The notes under the pieces: generated by a model
The model's input: only the letters and a program-made list of their open reading frames with translations
Databases searched by the model: none
What the model was told of the DNA's origin: nothing
Translations under genes and position numbers: made by a program
In this document: piece by piece, positions 37,831-51,113 of the stretch
Layout: each line of letters starts with the position of its first letter
How positions within the stretch are numbered: the stretch's first letter is position 1
Assembly: GCA_008694505.1 (NCBI GenBank)
Contig: VZDJ01000056.1
Coordinates: 7,254,019 to 7,318,018, forward strand
Length of the DNA: 64,000 nt
DNA from: Cyanoderma ruficeps
Taxonomy: Eukaryota; Chordata; Aves; Passeriformes; Timaliidae
Direction: 5' to 3'

Positions 37831-40800
37831 TCCAAAAGTCAGTGAGATGTGGTGTGATCCTTGGGTTGAGGGAATCTTGGCCCCGTGGAGTCCTTGGATC
37901 AGCAGGTAAAGCTTTGTTAGACTCAGCTTTGATTTTTCATGGTGCTCTGGTTTAGCAAAAGAAAAAGAAAACCCAGCCCCAACCAAATAAAACGAGTGGT
38001 GTAGAAAAATAATTGTACAATCCAAGACTAGTTCCCAGTGGATCTGATACAGAATGAAGATTGTGAATGTATGTGTTGGTTCCAACAGACAGCAGTTCAA
38101 TAAATCAAGGAAAGAAGATGGTGTCAACTGGATTGAGATGTAAAGGGCCTTGATTGTACAAGAGAGCTGAAATTCCTTTATTTCCAAGTTGTTGTTAGTA
38201 GACTCAGAGAGATCCCTGAAAAGGATTGAAGCATCTGGAAAAAAGATCCAGAACACCTGTCTAAAGAATAAGTCTAAATAAACTAACAGGACTTAAGCAG
38301 GAAGCCCACAGAGAGTGGTAAGTGGAGAAATGGGGCATCCAGATTTTTAACTTCACCAAAAGGAAACAGGTAAAATGAGAGAGCTGACAAGGAAATTTGT
38401 GCCAGACGAAGACAACTCTTGCTTTAAATTTACAAAGCTGTGGTTAAGAGGTGGTAGCAGAAGGGGTAATGCCTGTGGGAGGATGGTCCTGGGCCCTCCT
38501 TGCTGCTGATGTCTCACAAAGCACAGAGGATGCCACAGGAGAAATGAGGGGGAACTGGGACTGTGTCACATCTCCGTCTGCTGATTGCTCAGGCTATTAA
38601 ACCCTCTAAAAATAATCCCAAATTTTATAATCCCAAAGTGGGATTCCCCTAAATCTTTCTCTGGAAGCCTCGTTTTACAGTTGGGGAAGTAAGAGTCAGC
38701 TGGTGTGATTTTTATTTTTGACTGCACCCTACATTTTCATTTAACTTTGGTTTCCCTTTTTGGTTTTCTGTACTAATTTGCCTTGATATAGAGAATCTGG
38801 ACAATGCTCTGATGCCATAATCTGATTTTATGCTAATGTCTTCTCAATATATCTTTCATTAAACAAAAAAATCTAATTAAATGTACAAATATATTCACCC
38901 TGTAAGACTTCTAAAGGTGGTGTATAATTAGTCATAGTTTTAGAATTGGTGGTAATAAAAAATAGCCTTTCTTTTTAATCCCATATATGAAGTGCAGGAT
39001 CAACCTTTTCAAAAGACTATGAAAAAAATTTGAATTTGAGGGGCCTGAGAAGTTTGCATATCCTAAATTTGGGTAACAAATATAATATAATATATTAAAT
39101 AATATCAAACATAATGTTAAATATGCCCTCAGTCTAACCACCCCTTAAGCAGTTTTATTTTGTCTAATTTCGGAACCATTAGTATATGTCAATATTTTTG
39201 GGAGCTTGGTGTTCTCTATAATATTTGAATGGCTTAAACTGGGTAGGATAACCATAAATGAAAGAAGCAGTGCAATGAAATGCAATTTGATGAGTAATAA
39301 GATCTCTTAAACATCAACAGACAGGCATTCCAACATCACCACTATTACTTTTTAACTTGAGTTTTCCTTTTAAAATCTCACCCTACAGTAATGAAGTAGA
39401 GTTAATGTACTCCTAAAAGAATTACATTTCTAAATTTGTTTCTAAAAGAAAATGATTTCTTTTTATGGAAAGGCTTAGATGATGGAGTATAACAGACTCT
39501 GCATTATAATGTTCCATATACTGTGGATACCTGTGAGGGGAAAAAAAAGTTTCATGAATATCTATCAGACCACTTTATTACCTAATATCAGAGCAAGAGA
39601 AATTTTGCAAGTATAATCTTGCTTGATCCTGAAATTAAAACATAGCATCCCTCACAGTGTAACTGGGCATTTTCCTTATTATTTATCATTTCCTTGTAAA
39701 AGAGTTAGTTGGTCATCTCTTGATATAGCAACGAAATCTCAGGAAACCCAACAACTTGCCATCCTGGATATTATCCAGATAGAAATTAGATTTCTTAAAG
39801 ACTGGATTTATTAAATATTAGCATTTTGGGCAAAGAATTTTTTCTACTTACAGTCAAGTTCCTCTCATGTTCCAGTGAAATCCTGGGAAAGGGGTTGGAG
39901 CCGGATAACCTTTAAGGTCCATTCCAACCCAAACCATTCTGTTATTCTGTGGAAATGGCAGTGAATCCTCTCGTGGGTCCCAATGGATCAAAGCTTGGAG
40001 CCACGTGTGGGGCAACCTCTGCCCTGTTGGATTGGATCTGACCCACAGAGGCTGGGAGAGGATGCCCAGGGATGAGGGTGAGGATGGGGCAGGTGTGTGG
40101 TGATCCTCTTCCAGTGTAACCCTCTCACCCTCCAGAAGCAGCAGTGATGCCTTTAGAACCCTGAACACAGGCTTACATAAATTTCCTTCAATTGAAAATA
40201 CATGAAGATCAATGGTCTTGGTCTTTAGCAAAAAAAAAATGACAGTGAAGAAAGGCTATGACAAGAACAAAAATCAGCAATTATCTTTCAGGACAGGCCT
40301 GAAAGTTTTCTTTCAGGAGGTCTGACTATTTTGTAAAGGGATTCCAAAACCTCATCCCTGATGTATCTGAAAGAGTCCCAGAGAGGACACGTCTGTTTTA
40401 CTTCTTTTTCTTTTTATCCTCATTTTATTTTAATGACCAGGGAAAATTGGAAGAATGCAAATGAGTGAATGCCCTCTTTGATCTGTGTTGTTCCTGAGCA
40501 TAATCTGGTAACCTGGCAGGCACCAGGCACGAGTGGAATTGCTGCCCATAAGTAGGGAGGAACTTCAGCCCCTTTGCAAGCAGTTTCTCAGTTTGGTTGT
40601 TGGTTTGAGGGAAGCAACAGCCCAGGAGAGCCCTGTCCCCCTGCAGAACAGGGGAGCTGGGGCCACTGTGGAGCTGTTCCCCTGCTGCTTACATCATGGG
40701 GATTATTCTTTTAAGCAGGGATAACCTGAAATCATAAGGAGACTTCCATGCACATCTGAAAAGTACAGAATGAAGGATTCACCCTAAAAAAGCTACAACC

Positions 40801-41164
40801 ACAGCACTGGGTTCTCTCCAGAGGGACTGGGACAGGAGTCACCTCCAGAAGCCATTTCCTGAGGTGGGACACAGAGCCACAGGCTGGATGTGGCAGAGAA
40901 CACAAAGTGGAGGCACTGACTTCATCTGGAACTGAGGAGGCCATAGGAGTATTTTGAGGGTATGTATTTAAAATACAGGTGAGGGAAGGGTAATCTTGGT
41001 TGTGTTAGAATAAAGCAATAGAGCTGTTAAAAGGCAGCAAAAAGACTAAGGCTTCAAGAATGGGAGATTCTCCGTACCTCAAAATTATTTTAATTTGCTT
41101 TAAAATGATGCCTGACCACATGTTGTGAACATTCTGTACAACACACATCTCCTCTGCTCTGCAG
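37831..41164. other. Intergenic DNA upstream of MCT exon A
   Basis: Mostly AT-rich, with the 38700-39850 section particularly so. It contains one CR1 tail (listed). No promoter-type CpG island lies upstream of the exon at 41165, so the leader exon and start site of any transcript using that exon were not located. Confidence 0.55.
39891..39952 (+). mobile_element. CR1 LINE 3' tail fragment
   Basis: The GGATAACCTTTAAGGTCC, TTCCAACCC and ATTCTGTTATTCTGTG order is the diagnostic 3' end of avian CR1 elements, with the usual octamer-like terminal repeats. It is severely 5' truncated, as most CR1 copies are, and on the + strand. Confidence 0.85.
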
Positions 41165-41422
41165 GACACCGGGCAGCAGGGTTTGCTCTGGAATCTGCTC
41201 TGACCATGTCTCCTCCAGTGCTTTCAGACCTGGGCTATGTCCCCCCTGACGGTGGATGGGGCTGGGCTGTGGTGTTCGGAGCCTCCATCTCAATTGGGTT
41301 TGCATTTACCTTCCCTAAAGCTTTCACAATCTACTTTAAAGAGATCCAGGCTGTTTTCAGTGTCTCCTACAGCCAGATTGCCTGGACAACATCCATCATG
41401 TGTGCCACCACCTACGGAGGAG
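41165..41422 (+). CDS. Monocarboxylate transporter (SLC16A, MCT1/2-like), first coding exon A (partial gene)
   Basis: The exon begins after the acceptor CTCTGCAG at 41164. Coding starts at the ATG at 41206 (A at -3) and runs 217 nt to the donor GGAG then GTAAGT, ending one base into a codon. The 72 full codons carry the SLC16 signature DGGWGW at residues 15-20, a first transmembrane helix (about 21-45) containing FPK with K38, a lysine important for transport in MCT1, FKEIQ after the helix and the start of helix 2. MCTs carry lactate, pyruvate or ketone bodies with protons across the plasma membrane. Similarity is to the MCT1/2 group, but I cannot assign an ortholog. No downstream exon was found in this window, so the rest of the protein is not here. 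Its twin is exon B at 51144-51360. Confidence 0.85.
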
Positions 41423-44400
41423 GTAAGTGAAGCAAGGCTGTGTCTTCCTTTGGAAAGAGAAGAGCTGATCTCTGCACCAAAAGGGCACAATTTATTTCTT
41501 TGAGAAAGTTCTTGGCAAGTGCTAAGTCTAAGTCTGGCTTTCTGTTTTCTGATGATACATATTGGCAAAAGTGAGAAAGCCAGCAGTGCTGAGTTTTTTA
41601 TTGCCAAGACGTATGAAGTCATCAATTATTATTTCATCAGAAATCTTGCCACGTGTGGGTGAGTGGAGGCTTGGAATTATTTGAGTCTGGGCAGTTATTT
41701 CAGTATACTTAGTCTTTTGTTCTGCTCCTATTCTTGTCTTTCCTTTTGAAACAAAAGTGTGTGACTTGTACTCGTGATTGCAGAGAAACCACTGAAACTC
41801 AAACCCCAAGTTTTGCTGATGTACAGACATGGAATATCTGCACGTATATCTTCAGACAGCATTGAAATATGTTTTTCCCTAAATCTGTAGCTAAAATCTT
41901 GCCTCAAATAAGTAAGGGATTGTGTTTTAGACTTTTCTCTGCAGAATCTTTCTAAAAGAGTCAAAACATTCACCAGTTTCTTCAAATTAAAATGTTCACG
42001 GGGTCCCTGTATCTTGGCTGCAAAAGTTGCAGTTGTGGGAAGGTATCTGCTGTCCTCGTAATGAAATCATCAAATGGATGTTCCCTGAGGGATGTCTCCA
42101 GGTTATCAGTCTGCCACTTTGGTCTGAGTAGCTGGTTAATCTTGCTGTTAATGGTTAGTAGAGATCATCTGGTCTAGGCTGCTGATGCCTGTGAGGTGCA
42201 GCTGCTGGCAGTTATTCCCGGGCTCTTGGCAGATCCTGGCGGTTTTTAGCTGGTTTTGCAAGGGTGAAAGGTGAAAGGATTAGCATTTAAGAACACAGGA
42301 ATAGCCACCCAAGTGTGAGTAGCCTCACCTACCCAAACCTGTATTTCTTCCTAAAACAAGTCACTGGCACTCTTTGGGGAACACTATCACAAAAAATGTT
42401 GTAGATGGAGGGGTGTTCTTGGTACCCCCTTGCCTTCAGGACAGGGTGGTTTGGAGGCTTCCTGGGTCACTCACTGCAAAGATCAAGGGTACACCCTGTG
42501 TAGAGAAGGCTCACACACTCGTGGACTTTAGGAACTGGTTTTACATGGCAACAATAAAAAGGAGCTGGTGTGGGATGGATCAAGGTGAAAGGAGATGTGT
42601 GTGACCAGAGAGGCGTGAGGGATGAGCTGCTTGCAGAAAGAGCCTTCTCAGGTCTGGCTGGAGTGGATCAGTGAGCCCAGATTCCCTGGGCCCTTTGGGC
42701 AGGTGGGCAGAAGGGTTCACTTCGGGGGGAATAAATCAGCAGCTCTACTGAACACTGATTTCCCTTGAAACAATGGCTGTGTATCCTCTGGCTGCTGTTT
42801 GGCTCTGGTGCTTTTGTGTCAGGAGCTGAGAAGGGCTGACAGAGCCAGAGCAAGGGACTGAAAGAGATCCAGTTAGAGGTTTCATTTCCTCAGGGTGGCT
42901 GTTCTGGCCCTCTGGAAGCTGGGTGTCTGAAACTGAGCACCAGACATTGCACATGTCTCAGAGTGGATGGGATTTCTGGCTTTTTATTCTCCACATTCCC
43001 TGAGCAAGGGCCCTTGGCATCTGGATGGAGATAGGAGAGAGGACAGCAAGGGAACTGCTGGCTGTGTATTGATTGAAGAAGCAGCCATTACAGTATCAGA
43101 CTCGTGGCTTTCATCACTGATCTTCCCATCTTTTGAAACAGACTTTCATGGCACCATCTTGCTGCAGAGCTGTTACTGTAAACTGCAGCCCTGTGTGCAA
43201 GTGCCTGACGTTCCCAGATTCCACCTGTAACAGCAGGAGGGTGCAGCACAAGCAGGAAAATACGATGCTATGAAGCAAACTGACTTTTCCTTTTCAGCAT
43301 TGCATTTATATTCACTCAGACTTGGGGCCAAGAGCTCAGTGCTGGTAGAGGGGTCCTGTCCCTGTCACACACACCTTCATTGCTCCAAGAGCCCCTTTCC
43401 TCTCTGGGGGTCTGTCCCCCAGACAGTACCTGTTGCTTTTCACCTCACTCAGCTTTTAAATCACTGCAGCATCTGAAAAAGATCATGGAGAAACATAAAT
43501 CTGAGAAAAAATCCCTGTGTACTCTTCTAGAATTAAGGAAGATCAAGTGTCTCATCTGTTTTTGCACGATTCATAATTCCAAACATTTCCCTGTCATGTT
43601 CTCATCTTTCAATTTTACTGCCAGTAACTGGTGTTGACATCCCCACAGATCTGAAAGCAGCAGCATGCTAATAGTAATTGAAGAGGGAATGGCAATAATA
43701 ACAGATTCAGGAGTTTTGTCTCGGGGGATAAATACCTTTGAGTGCATAAGTAATTGAATACTCAGTTTGATCTTCCTTTCAGCTATGGCAGCATAAGTCT
43801 ACAGCAATTCTGTAGCATCCAGTGAAGCTGCATACTGCGTCTGAGGAAGGAGGAGAGCACCAACAAAGCCTGCCCAGAGTGGTTGAAGAGATGCAGGGGA
43901 TCCCTTCAAGCTCCAGCTTCTATTTTACAGTATTCAGAAAAGCTGCAGCTATCTGTGTATAAAACAGTTGCTTAGGACAGCCTGCACTAGAGTAAAGAGA
44001 AAAAAAAGCTTCAACAAACATTGAATAGATTTTTTGGGTAAAGCCTGGGGTGCATGGAAGTCATCAGGCATCTTGCCATCACCTTTAGTGGAGCCAGGAT
44101 TTCATCTTTCAGCTGCTGAGTTTGACCTGCTGAACTGTAGCACCAGAAGCCTGGCAAATCCCAGCCTCAAGCATTTTGGGAAAGGGGGTTTCCCCAGAGG
44201 TCTTCAGGAATGGGCAGTGATGGAGTGCCCTGTAAACCTTTCCTAGGTAAGAGGTGCCTCTTTGAAGCACGTCTCACAAGGAGCCATTTCTGTGGAACTG
44301 AGGGGGCTCTTGGGAAGGTCAGCCTGTAAGCCTGGGATTGCAGCAGGCTTGAGTAAATATCACATTTGGACCAAAAAGTCTCCTCTTTTTGCTCTTGTGG

Positions 44401-47400
44401 GTTAACAGGGATGTACAAGGTCAGAAGTCCAGCAAGTTCCTTAAGAACTCTTTGTGTAAGACCTTGAAAGTTAATGCTAAAGCATCCTGCTTGGTCTGCT
44501 GGACAATGGTCAGCCAGAAGGGCAAAGCAACACAGAGAATTCAGGCCCAGGAGCCTGGCTGAGTTTTCCCCCAGCAATCCTGGGTGTTGCATCAGCCTGT
44601 GTCAAGGGCACAGGGATGTTACACACAGCTCTGCACCCTGTGGTGTGTGCCCTCAGCTCCCCCCAGGTTTGTTTCTGTCTCTTGTTTCCATATCCCAGAG
44701 TTTTACTGAATTTGAAGGGTGATGAGCAACTTCCTGGATTTCCTCTGCCTCACCAGGACGAGCTGGTTGTTTTTCAAGGAGCTGCAGACTTGATCCTGTT
44801 GTCCTGCTTCTCACCAGCCCAGAACCTCTCTGGTGACAAACACTGTGTGGTGCCAGCAGAGACTGACTCCTGCTCAGACCATCCTTGTCCTTGAGGCAGA
44901 TCAAAGGTGTCCTACATGAGCAGCAAACAGCAGTACCTGCTCCCAGAGCATTGCAGGCCCAGAGAGATTTCTTGGGGAAACTCATGCTGAGACGAGACAC
45001 CCTTGTGGAATTACAATCACTTGCCACGATTTTATTTGGTGGGGGACCAAAACCCCATACCAAAGCCCCAGCTGCCTCTTCATGATATTTTTCTGTGCTT
45101 ATAATTGACTATCCCTCCATCATCTTAAAACTTGGGCGAGATGGGGTTAATTTTTTTTGAAAATACCTGCATTATGTAATGACCAGGAGTACTATGATCT
45201 GCAAACAGTGGTGTTCCAGAGACTACGTGGAAACTGCTGTGACATCCCCCTGTCCCCAGGTCACTGACCCTCAGTTCAGGCTCAGTTGACATTGTGCAGT
45301 TCCAGTTTTTTCTGCTCTGGAGCGGGAATCACTCTTCATGGTGATCCTGTAACATCTCTCCTGTCTCAAACATAATGAGGGTTTAATGAGAACTAAAGCT
45401 TGGTGATTTAAAAATTGGTGAAGTGTAATTCAGGCAGCCTTGGGGCAGCTGATCCTTTTTCTGCCCTGTTGACAGCTACCTGAGAGTTTACTTGGAAGTG
45501 GGCTGGAGACAGCAGCGGTTTTTTGGACCCAGATGTGCCACAGCTGCTGAGGGCATGCCTTGGAGATGGTGCTTGTGGAGGGGCTGGATGTGTCACAATT
45601 CATCAGTTTAATTTTGGCAGTCTAAGCTGCAGATTTTTGCTCACCTGGTTCCCTTTCACTGAAGGGAGCAAGGAAACCCTCACAAGAATATTTCCAGCAG
45701 AAATCCCAGGCAGGCTAATTGGGTTAGACAGACTGGGATAAGGTGGGATACCACACTGATTTTACTTCAGCAGCACTAAGGAATCTTTATTCATCATGTG
45801 TTTACCTTGAACAAAAATGTAAGGACTCGTTATCCTGTGGTAAAACCTCACAGCAAGGACAACAAGGCTCGAGTCTGGAACTGGAGAGCCCCAGGCTGGG
45901 GAAGGCAGAGGTTTCTCTCTGCACACTGTCACCAGTGGAGTCCCCTTTACTTTCCCAATGAGACAGTGACCTGCCCTGCTCTGGCTGATGTGTAATTACA
46001 CCTTCCACACAACCTCCTGCCCCAGCTGTTTGTTTGCCTGTCTTTGTGTGCACAATCCTAAATGCCTTCAGGCCCTGCATTCAGCAGCGTTTGGAGAAAA
46101 GCACAGCATTTATTTCTCCTCATTTTCAGCCGTTTAGGACTTGGCATAACCAGACTTCTGCCATAGAAGTTAATAGCCAAATTCTTGATGCATCTCTGAG
46201 TACCTCACCCATGTTGTTTTTCCCTTTTTGTGCAGTCATTTTTAAGTATAACAGAGGAAGAGCCTACTGGGATTAAAATGTAAATGAGACAAAGATGCAA
46301 TAGCAGAGGAATAATTTGTTTTAATTCCCCAGTGAAAACATTCCAGTTATTAGATCTAGATTAATTGTCACCATCCTTTTACCAACAAGGATGTTTTGGT
46401 TTGAGCTGCTGATTAAACTCCTGCAACAAGGGAAAAACAGAAGTGATGCTACTGTTTGGTTTATTCTGTTTTCTCCAGGAAACCAGCACACCCTGCAGTG
46501 ATGCTTCATGCACCTAGCTGGATTGATGGCACAGACACAGGGCTGGGGCTGTCTGAGAGGTTTCCTGGCTCTGGAGAAACTTATTTCATGTCATTAATCC
46601 CTCTCCCTGTCTGCCCTTCACGCTATTAATACCGGGGTTTAGCAAAAAGCAAGTTTGACATTTCACAACTTTCTATTTTGACCTCTCCTTGACCCCCTTG
46701 TAAAACATATTGCTCAGTGAAAAACAAAGCCAGGAAGCTCTGCCAGTGTCCCAGGTGGTTTTGGTGCCAGCACTGATGTCATTTGGCTCTGTGCAAGTGT
46801 CACCCCATCACCAGGTGCAGGGGCTGAGGGGCTGGTGGCTCTGCCTGCAGCAGAACATCTCCCACAGCAGCAAAGAGGCTGCATGGAAATTAAAGGTCCC
46901 CTCCTTCCAAACAGCCACAGAGATGTCAGGGGATGTGGATTGACCCTGTCTGACCAACACATGACACTCGGAATGTGTTGGCTGGGTGCTGCCTGCACCC
47001 CTCCTGCTGCTCAGTGCCCCAGGAGCCACCAGCCAGAGTTAGGTTCCCTTTAATTGAGAGCCCAGGCATGCAAATATTAGTGGCAAATCCCTGGATGCTG
47101 GAGTCTTATGGCTAAATACTGAGGAATGTGTTTTATCAGCCTGGCCATGCTCAGTGGTGGGCAGAACACAAGGTATAAGGGTCATTCTGGGAAGGGAAGT
47201 GATGCTTTGTCCCCCAACTGGCATTTTGTGGTGGAATCTGGTTGGAGCCCAGAGCCAAGAATTTTGGTGCACTGAAATCTACTCTCAAGTATTACTCTGT
47301 ATCTGTATGGATTGATCCATTGAAAAAAGAAAAAAAAAAGAATTTTATTAGGAACATAAATAAATGGGCCTGTTTTTTAGGGACTGGGATGCCTCTCTCC

Positions 47401-48092
47401 CAAGACAGGTCACACAAGGCAGCTGCAGGGGATGCTCTTTAGAATGGCACCCAATTTAGCATTTCTAGAGAGGGGAATTCTCATCCTCCAGTGATGGCAT
47501 CACATGGGTCCAGCCCTTTGGTTTTGCAGAAAATTACTGCCTATATTCTAATTCCTTAATTCAGCAGCTCTGTTTTAGCTGTGGTTATGGGTTGGATCTC
47601 ACTGCTGCTGCATTTTATGAGCAAATGGAACATGACAATAGGGAAGTTTAAAGGAATGGGGTTTGCCATTAAAGGCCCTTTAAAGAAGTGCAGAGGTACC
47701 TCTTTTGGCACTTACCAGATGCTGTTTTCAAGCAGCAGAGCTAGGTATGGATTTTTTTATTTAATGTGGAAGCAATTTCTAAAGTCTTTAACTGAATTGC
47801 AAAGACTCAATGAAGGAAAAACTCTGTTGGAATTATAGAGTGGTAGCTCTTACCTTTGGCTGCTATAAACTGCTTTGCATAAAAGGCGTTGAATAAAATT
47901 ATTTCCAAATACCAAAGTGGTTCACTGAAACTAAATAGAAATGTTTTTGATTCTTGAGGGGACCCAGGAATTTCCCCCCAACCCTGTTTTTGTTTTTTTT
48001 TTTTTTCCAAGACAAGAAAAAACACTCAAGTTTTCCTCACTAGTCACTTTTTGGGGGGAACTTATGTGCTCTACTATATGGGTGAAGTGAAG

Positions 48093-48260
48093 TGAGGCCC
48101 TGGCACAGGTTGCCCAGGGAAACTGTGTCTGCCCCATCTCTGGAAGTGTTCAAGGCCAGGTTGGATGGGGCTCGGAACAACCTGGTCTGGTGGAAGGTGT
48201 CCCTGCCCATGGCAGGGGGACGGTCCCTGTGCTCCCAAGCCATTCTGTGCTTCTGTGATT
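48093..48260 (+). mobile_element. CR1 LINE fragment
   Basis: The order GAGGCCCTGGCACAGGTTGC, CTCTGGAAGTGTTCAAGGCC and AAGGTGTCCCTGCCCATGGC is a classic segment of the CR1 3' region, ending in CATTCTGTGCTTCTGTGAT. It is 5' truncated and lies on the + strand between MCT exons A and B. Confidence 0.92.
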
Positions 48261-49686
48261 TTAAATACTGCTCATCAAACCTTGTGCTTCAATAAGCAAA
48301 GGGCGTTAGTTCATTTGATCAAAAAATCATGACCTGGGAGCTGTCAGAGAAAGCTTTGTGAAGGCTGGGAAATGGGGGGAGAGGAAGAGTTTCAGATTCT
48401 GCTTTGCTCCTGGCCCCTTTTCCCTGAGTGCTCATCTTTGAACAGCTCTGGAGCAGGGAATTACAACAGCAGTCACTTATTTACATGGAATACTGTGATA
48501 GGGAAATGAGTCATTTGAAAAGGTATTTTGCAATTTTAATCAATTTTGTTGCTGCTTGGCAGCAAATTAAAAAACCTGCCCTCCAGGAAGAGTCTGCTGT
48601 CAGTGGATGAGAAAGCAGAGCCTGGTCCCGGGGGAGAGCCTGTGATCCCGGCATGGAGGGGGAGCACTGGCACAGGCAGCTGCTGTGGGATGAGCCCAAG
48701 TCTCCCAAATTCCCTGGAAGTCCTTTTTGACCTAGTGAGCCCAGGATTTCCAGTGTCAGTCCCACCCTCTGCCGTCGGGCTGTTCTGCTTTGCGTGTGAG
48801 CTTCTCTTCGGAGCAGCAACAGCAGCACAAAGACCACATTTAGACATCTGTAGAAATCGTCTGTTTGTCCCCAATACCTGCTGCAGCTGGTTTCCTGCTC
48901 CAGTTCTGAGTTTGCCACGACTTTGTGTGAAAGTTTACCCAGAGGTGTCCTGCTGGGGTTGGCTGCAGGGACCATTCTTTAGCATGACACACAATTTAGT
49001 CATTCTGGAGAAGGGAATTCTCAGCTCTCAAGCTGTAGCTTCCATGGCTGAAGTCGTACCTGCTTCTTCATCCCTCTGCTCCCTGGGCTTTCCATCTGTC
49101 CTCCCACCTCCCATGCTCCTGCTAAGGATGTGTCAGGTTCAATCTTAGGTGTGTTTATTCCATTTTGGTCTTATTTTTGATTTTTAACATAACAGGGAAA
49201 GCAGCTGCTGGAACAACTGAATGCTGGTATCCTCACGGCCCATAAAGTGGGTCAGGGCTCTACCAAAATAAAACTCTCCAAGTCATCACGCTGTGACCCC
49301 ACAGCTGAGAGTTAAGGTTTCTGGTCATTTTGAGTTTCCTCAGTTTTATAGGAAGAAAGAAATGGCAGCAATAAAACATCTTACAATTGTGTTGCGAGGA
49401 GATTTTAAAGCTCCAGATTAACTGTGCCAGGTAAACTGCAGAGCAAGGCCCTGATTTTTTCCCCCTCTCAGTTGCCCCATGGTGCAAGTAGAAAAATGGG
49501 AACCACACGGGGCTGTTAGCTAAGCCAGGGGGAGGCAAGGTTCAGGGAGATACAAGGCCTGTGGTGAAACTGCACCTGCCCAGCCACAGCAAACACTGCT
49601 TAATGTTTTCCCAGCCAGAGCTCCATGTGAAAACCAGAATACACAGCAAACTGGTGAACATGGACAGGGGCCAGGAGTCTGCAATG

Positions 49687-49945
49687 ATCACAGAATCACA
49701 GAAATCTGTATTGGGTTGGACCTCAGGGTCCATCCTGTTCTAACCCCCCTGCTACCTCCCCCTATCCCAGGTTGCTCCAAGCCCCGTCCAACCTGTCCTC
49801 GAACACTTCCAGGGATGGGGCATCCACAGGTTGTCTGTGAAGAATTTTCTCTCAACATCTAAATTAATCTCCCCTCTTGCAGTTTAAAGCATTTCCCTCT
49901 TGTCCTATCAACACCTACCCGTGTAAAAAAAACACTCTCCTTTTT
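49687..49945 (-). mobile_element. CR1 LINE fragment, antisense
   Basis: It starts with the reverse complement of the CR1 tail (CACAGAATCACAGAA) and continues through GGTTGCTCCAAGCCCC, the AATTTTCTCTCAACATCT region and TGTCCTATCAACACC, all typical of CR1 read in reverse. It covers more of the element than the other copies and lies about 150 bp upstream of the CpG island of exon B. Confidence 0.92.
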
Positions 49946-50104
49946 TTAATAACGATGGTGTGGTCCAGGGATGAGACAGTAGCAAACAACTTGGTGTGGA
50001 GGAGAAAAGAGCTGGGATTTGGTACAGAAAGGAGGAGGGATGCAGGTGGAAACACAGGGGAAGTAAAAAAGAACAATGTGCATTTAAGTAACCGAGGGTG
50101 GTTT

Positions 50105-50570
50105 AATTAACGCCCGCGGGGTGACTGGCGCTGCTGCCTTGGCTGGGGGCGAGGGAACACGAGGGGACAGGGTGCTGGAGGAAGGGATGTGACTCTGCGG
50201 GAGGTTTGGAGCGTGTCCCCTCGGCCGGGGCGGGCCGGTCCTGCCGGATCCCCGCGGCCGCTCCCGCCCCGTCCCGCGGGCAGAGCCGCGTCAGCGCCGC
50301 GCTCCGCAGGTGGGTCCCGCCGCGGGCTCCCGTGTCCCACCAGTGTCCCACCAGTGTCCCACCAGTGTCCCCCGCCTGTCCCGGGGGCTCGGCAGGCACC
50401 TGGCGGGGGCGGAGCAGGGGGTTGGAGCGGCTGTTTCTGGTTTTTTCCCAGTTCCACGTGGCATTTCTGCCCCGTCCGGCTCCCCCGGCACAGCCGGCGG
50501 CGGCTCTCGGCGGCCGCGCAGGGGGCTCGGGTGGGCGGCACGGGACTCACCTGAGCCAAGGTGGGCTGGG
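50105..50570 (+). promoter_or_regulatory. CpG island, probable promoter of the MCT exon-B transcript
   Basis: There is an abrupt change to GC-rich, CpG-dense sequence. A strong donor CAG then GTGGGT at 50310 could end a non-coding leader exon, and a second donor AAG then GTGGGC is at 50561. Either would splice to the acceptor at 51113, just before the exon-B start codon. Frames on both strands in this block are by-products of GC content. Confidence 0.65.
50333..50371. repeat. 11-bp tandem repeat, about 3.5 copies
   Basis: TGTCCCACCAG is repeated perfectly three times with a partial fourth copy, inside the CpG island and just after the donor at 50310. It is likely length-polymorphic. Confidence 0.95.
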
Positions 50571-50584
50571 GACACGGGGGGCAG

Positions 50585-51082
50585 CGCCCCGGGATTGGGG
50601 GTCTAGGGGGCACACCCCAAGACTGAGGTCTGGGGGGGCAGTATCCCGACATTGGAGGTCCAAGGGAGCAGCATCCCAGGACTAGGGGTCCAGGGGAGCA
50701 GCAGCTCAGGATTGTGGATGTGGGGAGCAGTATCCTGGGATGAGGGGTCCAAGGGAGCAGTATCCCAGGACTGGGGTCTGGAGGAGCAGCATCCCGGGAA
50801 TGAGGGTCCAGGGGAGCAGAATCTCAGGACTGGGTATCCAGGGGAACAGCATCCTGGGACTGGGGGTCTCAGGACTGGATTCTGGAGGAGCAGCATCCCC
50901 GGACTAAGGGTCCAAAGGAGCAGCATCTTAGGACTGGGGGTCCAGGGGAGCAGAATCTCAGGATTGGGGGTTTGGGGAGCAGCATCCCAGGACTGGGATC
51001 TGGAGAAGCAGCATCCCGGGACGAAGGGTCCAAAGGAGCAGCACCCCAGGACTGGGGGTCCAGGGGAGCAGCATCCCGGGAC
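50585..51082. repeat. Minisatellite, about 30-bp unit, roughly 16-17 copies
   Basis: Degenerate units of 28-30 bp share GGACTGGGGGTCC and AGGGGAGCAGCATCCC. The strand is G-rich with runs of four or five G per unit, so it may form G-quadruplexes. Because 30 is a multiple of three, most of the array is open in frame on both strands (10-residue peptide repeats), which explains the long frames there. It ends 31 bp before exon B. Confidence 0.93.
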
Positions 51083-51113
51083 TGACCCCGCAACTCCACC
51101 CTTTGTATTCCAG

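Larger units (their letters stand above)
41423..50100. other. Interval between the two MCT first exons, no MCT exon recognised
   Basis: I looked for the next MCT exon (loop and helix 2, G-S-R-P-V type motif) and for the large exon carrying most membrane helices. No frame in this interval shows either, and no frame is long enough for the large exon. It contains two CR1 fragments (listed) and otherwise unremarkable mid-GC sequence. If exon A is used, it most probably splices past this interval. Confidence 0.5.

Noticed and set aside
41125..41205. Upstream in-frame ATG of MCT exon A at 41125
   Set aside because: It lies before the acceptor at 41164, so it is intronic. The ATG at 41206 gives the same residue numbering as exon B and MCT1 (K38).
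42130..42200. Possible antisense CR1 fragment
   Set aside because: Only a short GAGATCATCTGGTCTAG-like match. It is too short and diverged to call.
50107..50652. Overlapping 100-180 codon frames on both strands at the exon-B CpG island
   Set aside because: GC-rich chance frames including translation of the 11-bp repeat. No domain recognised.
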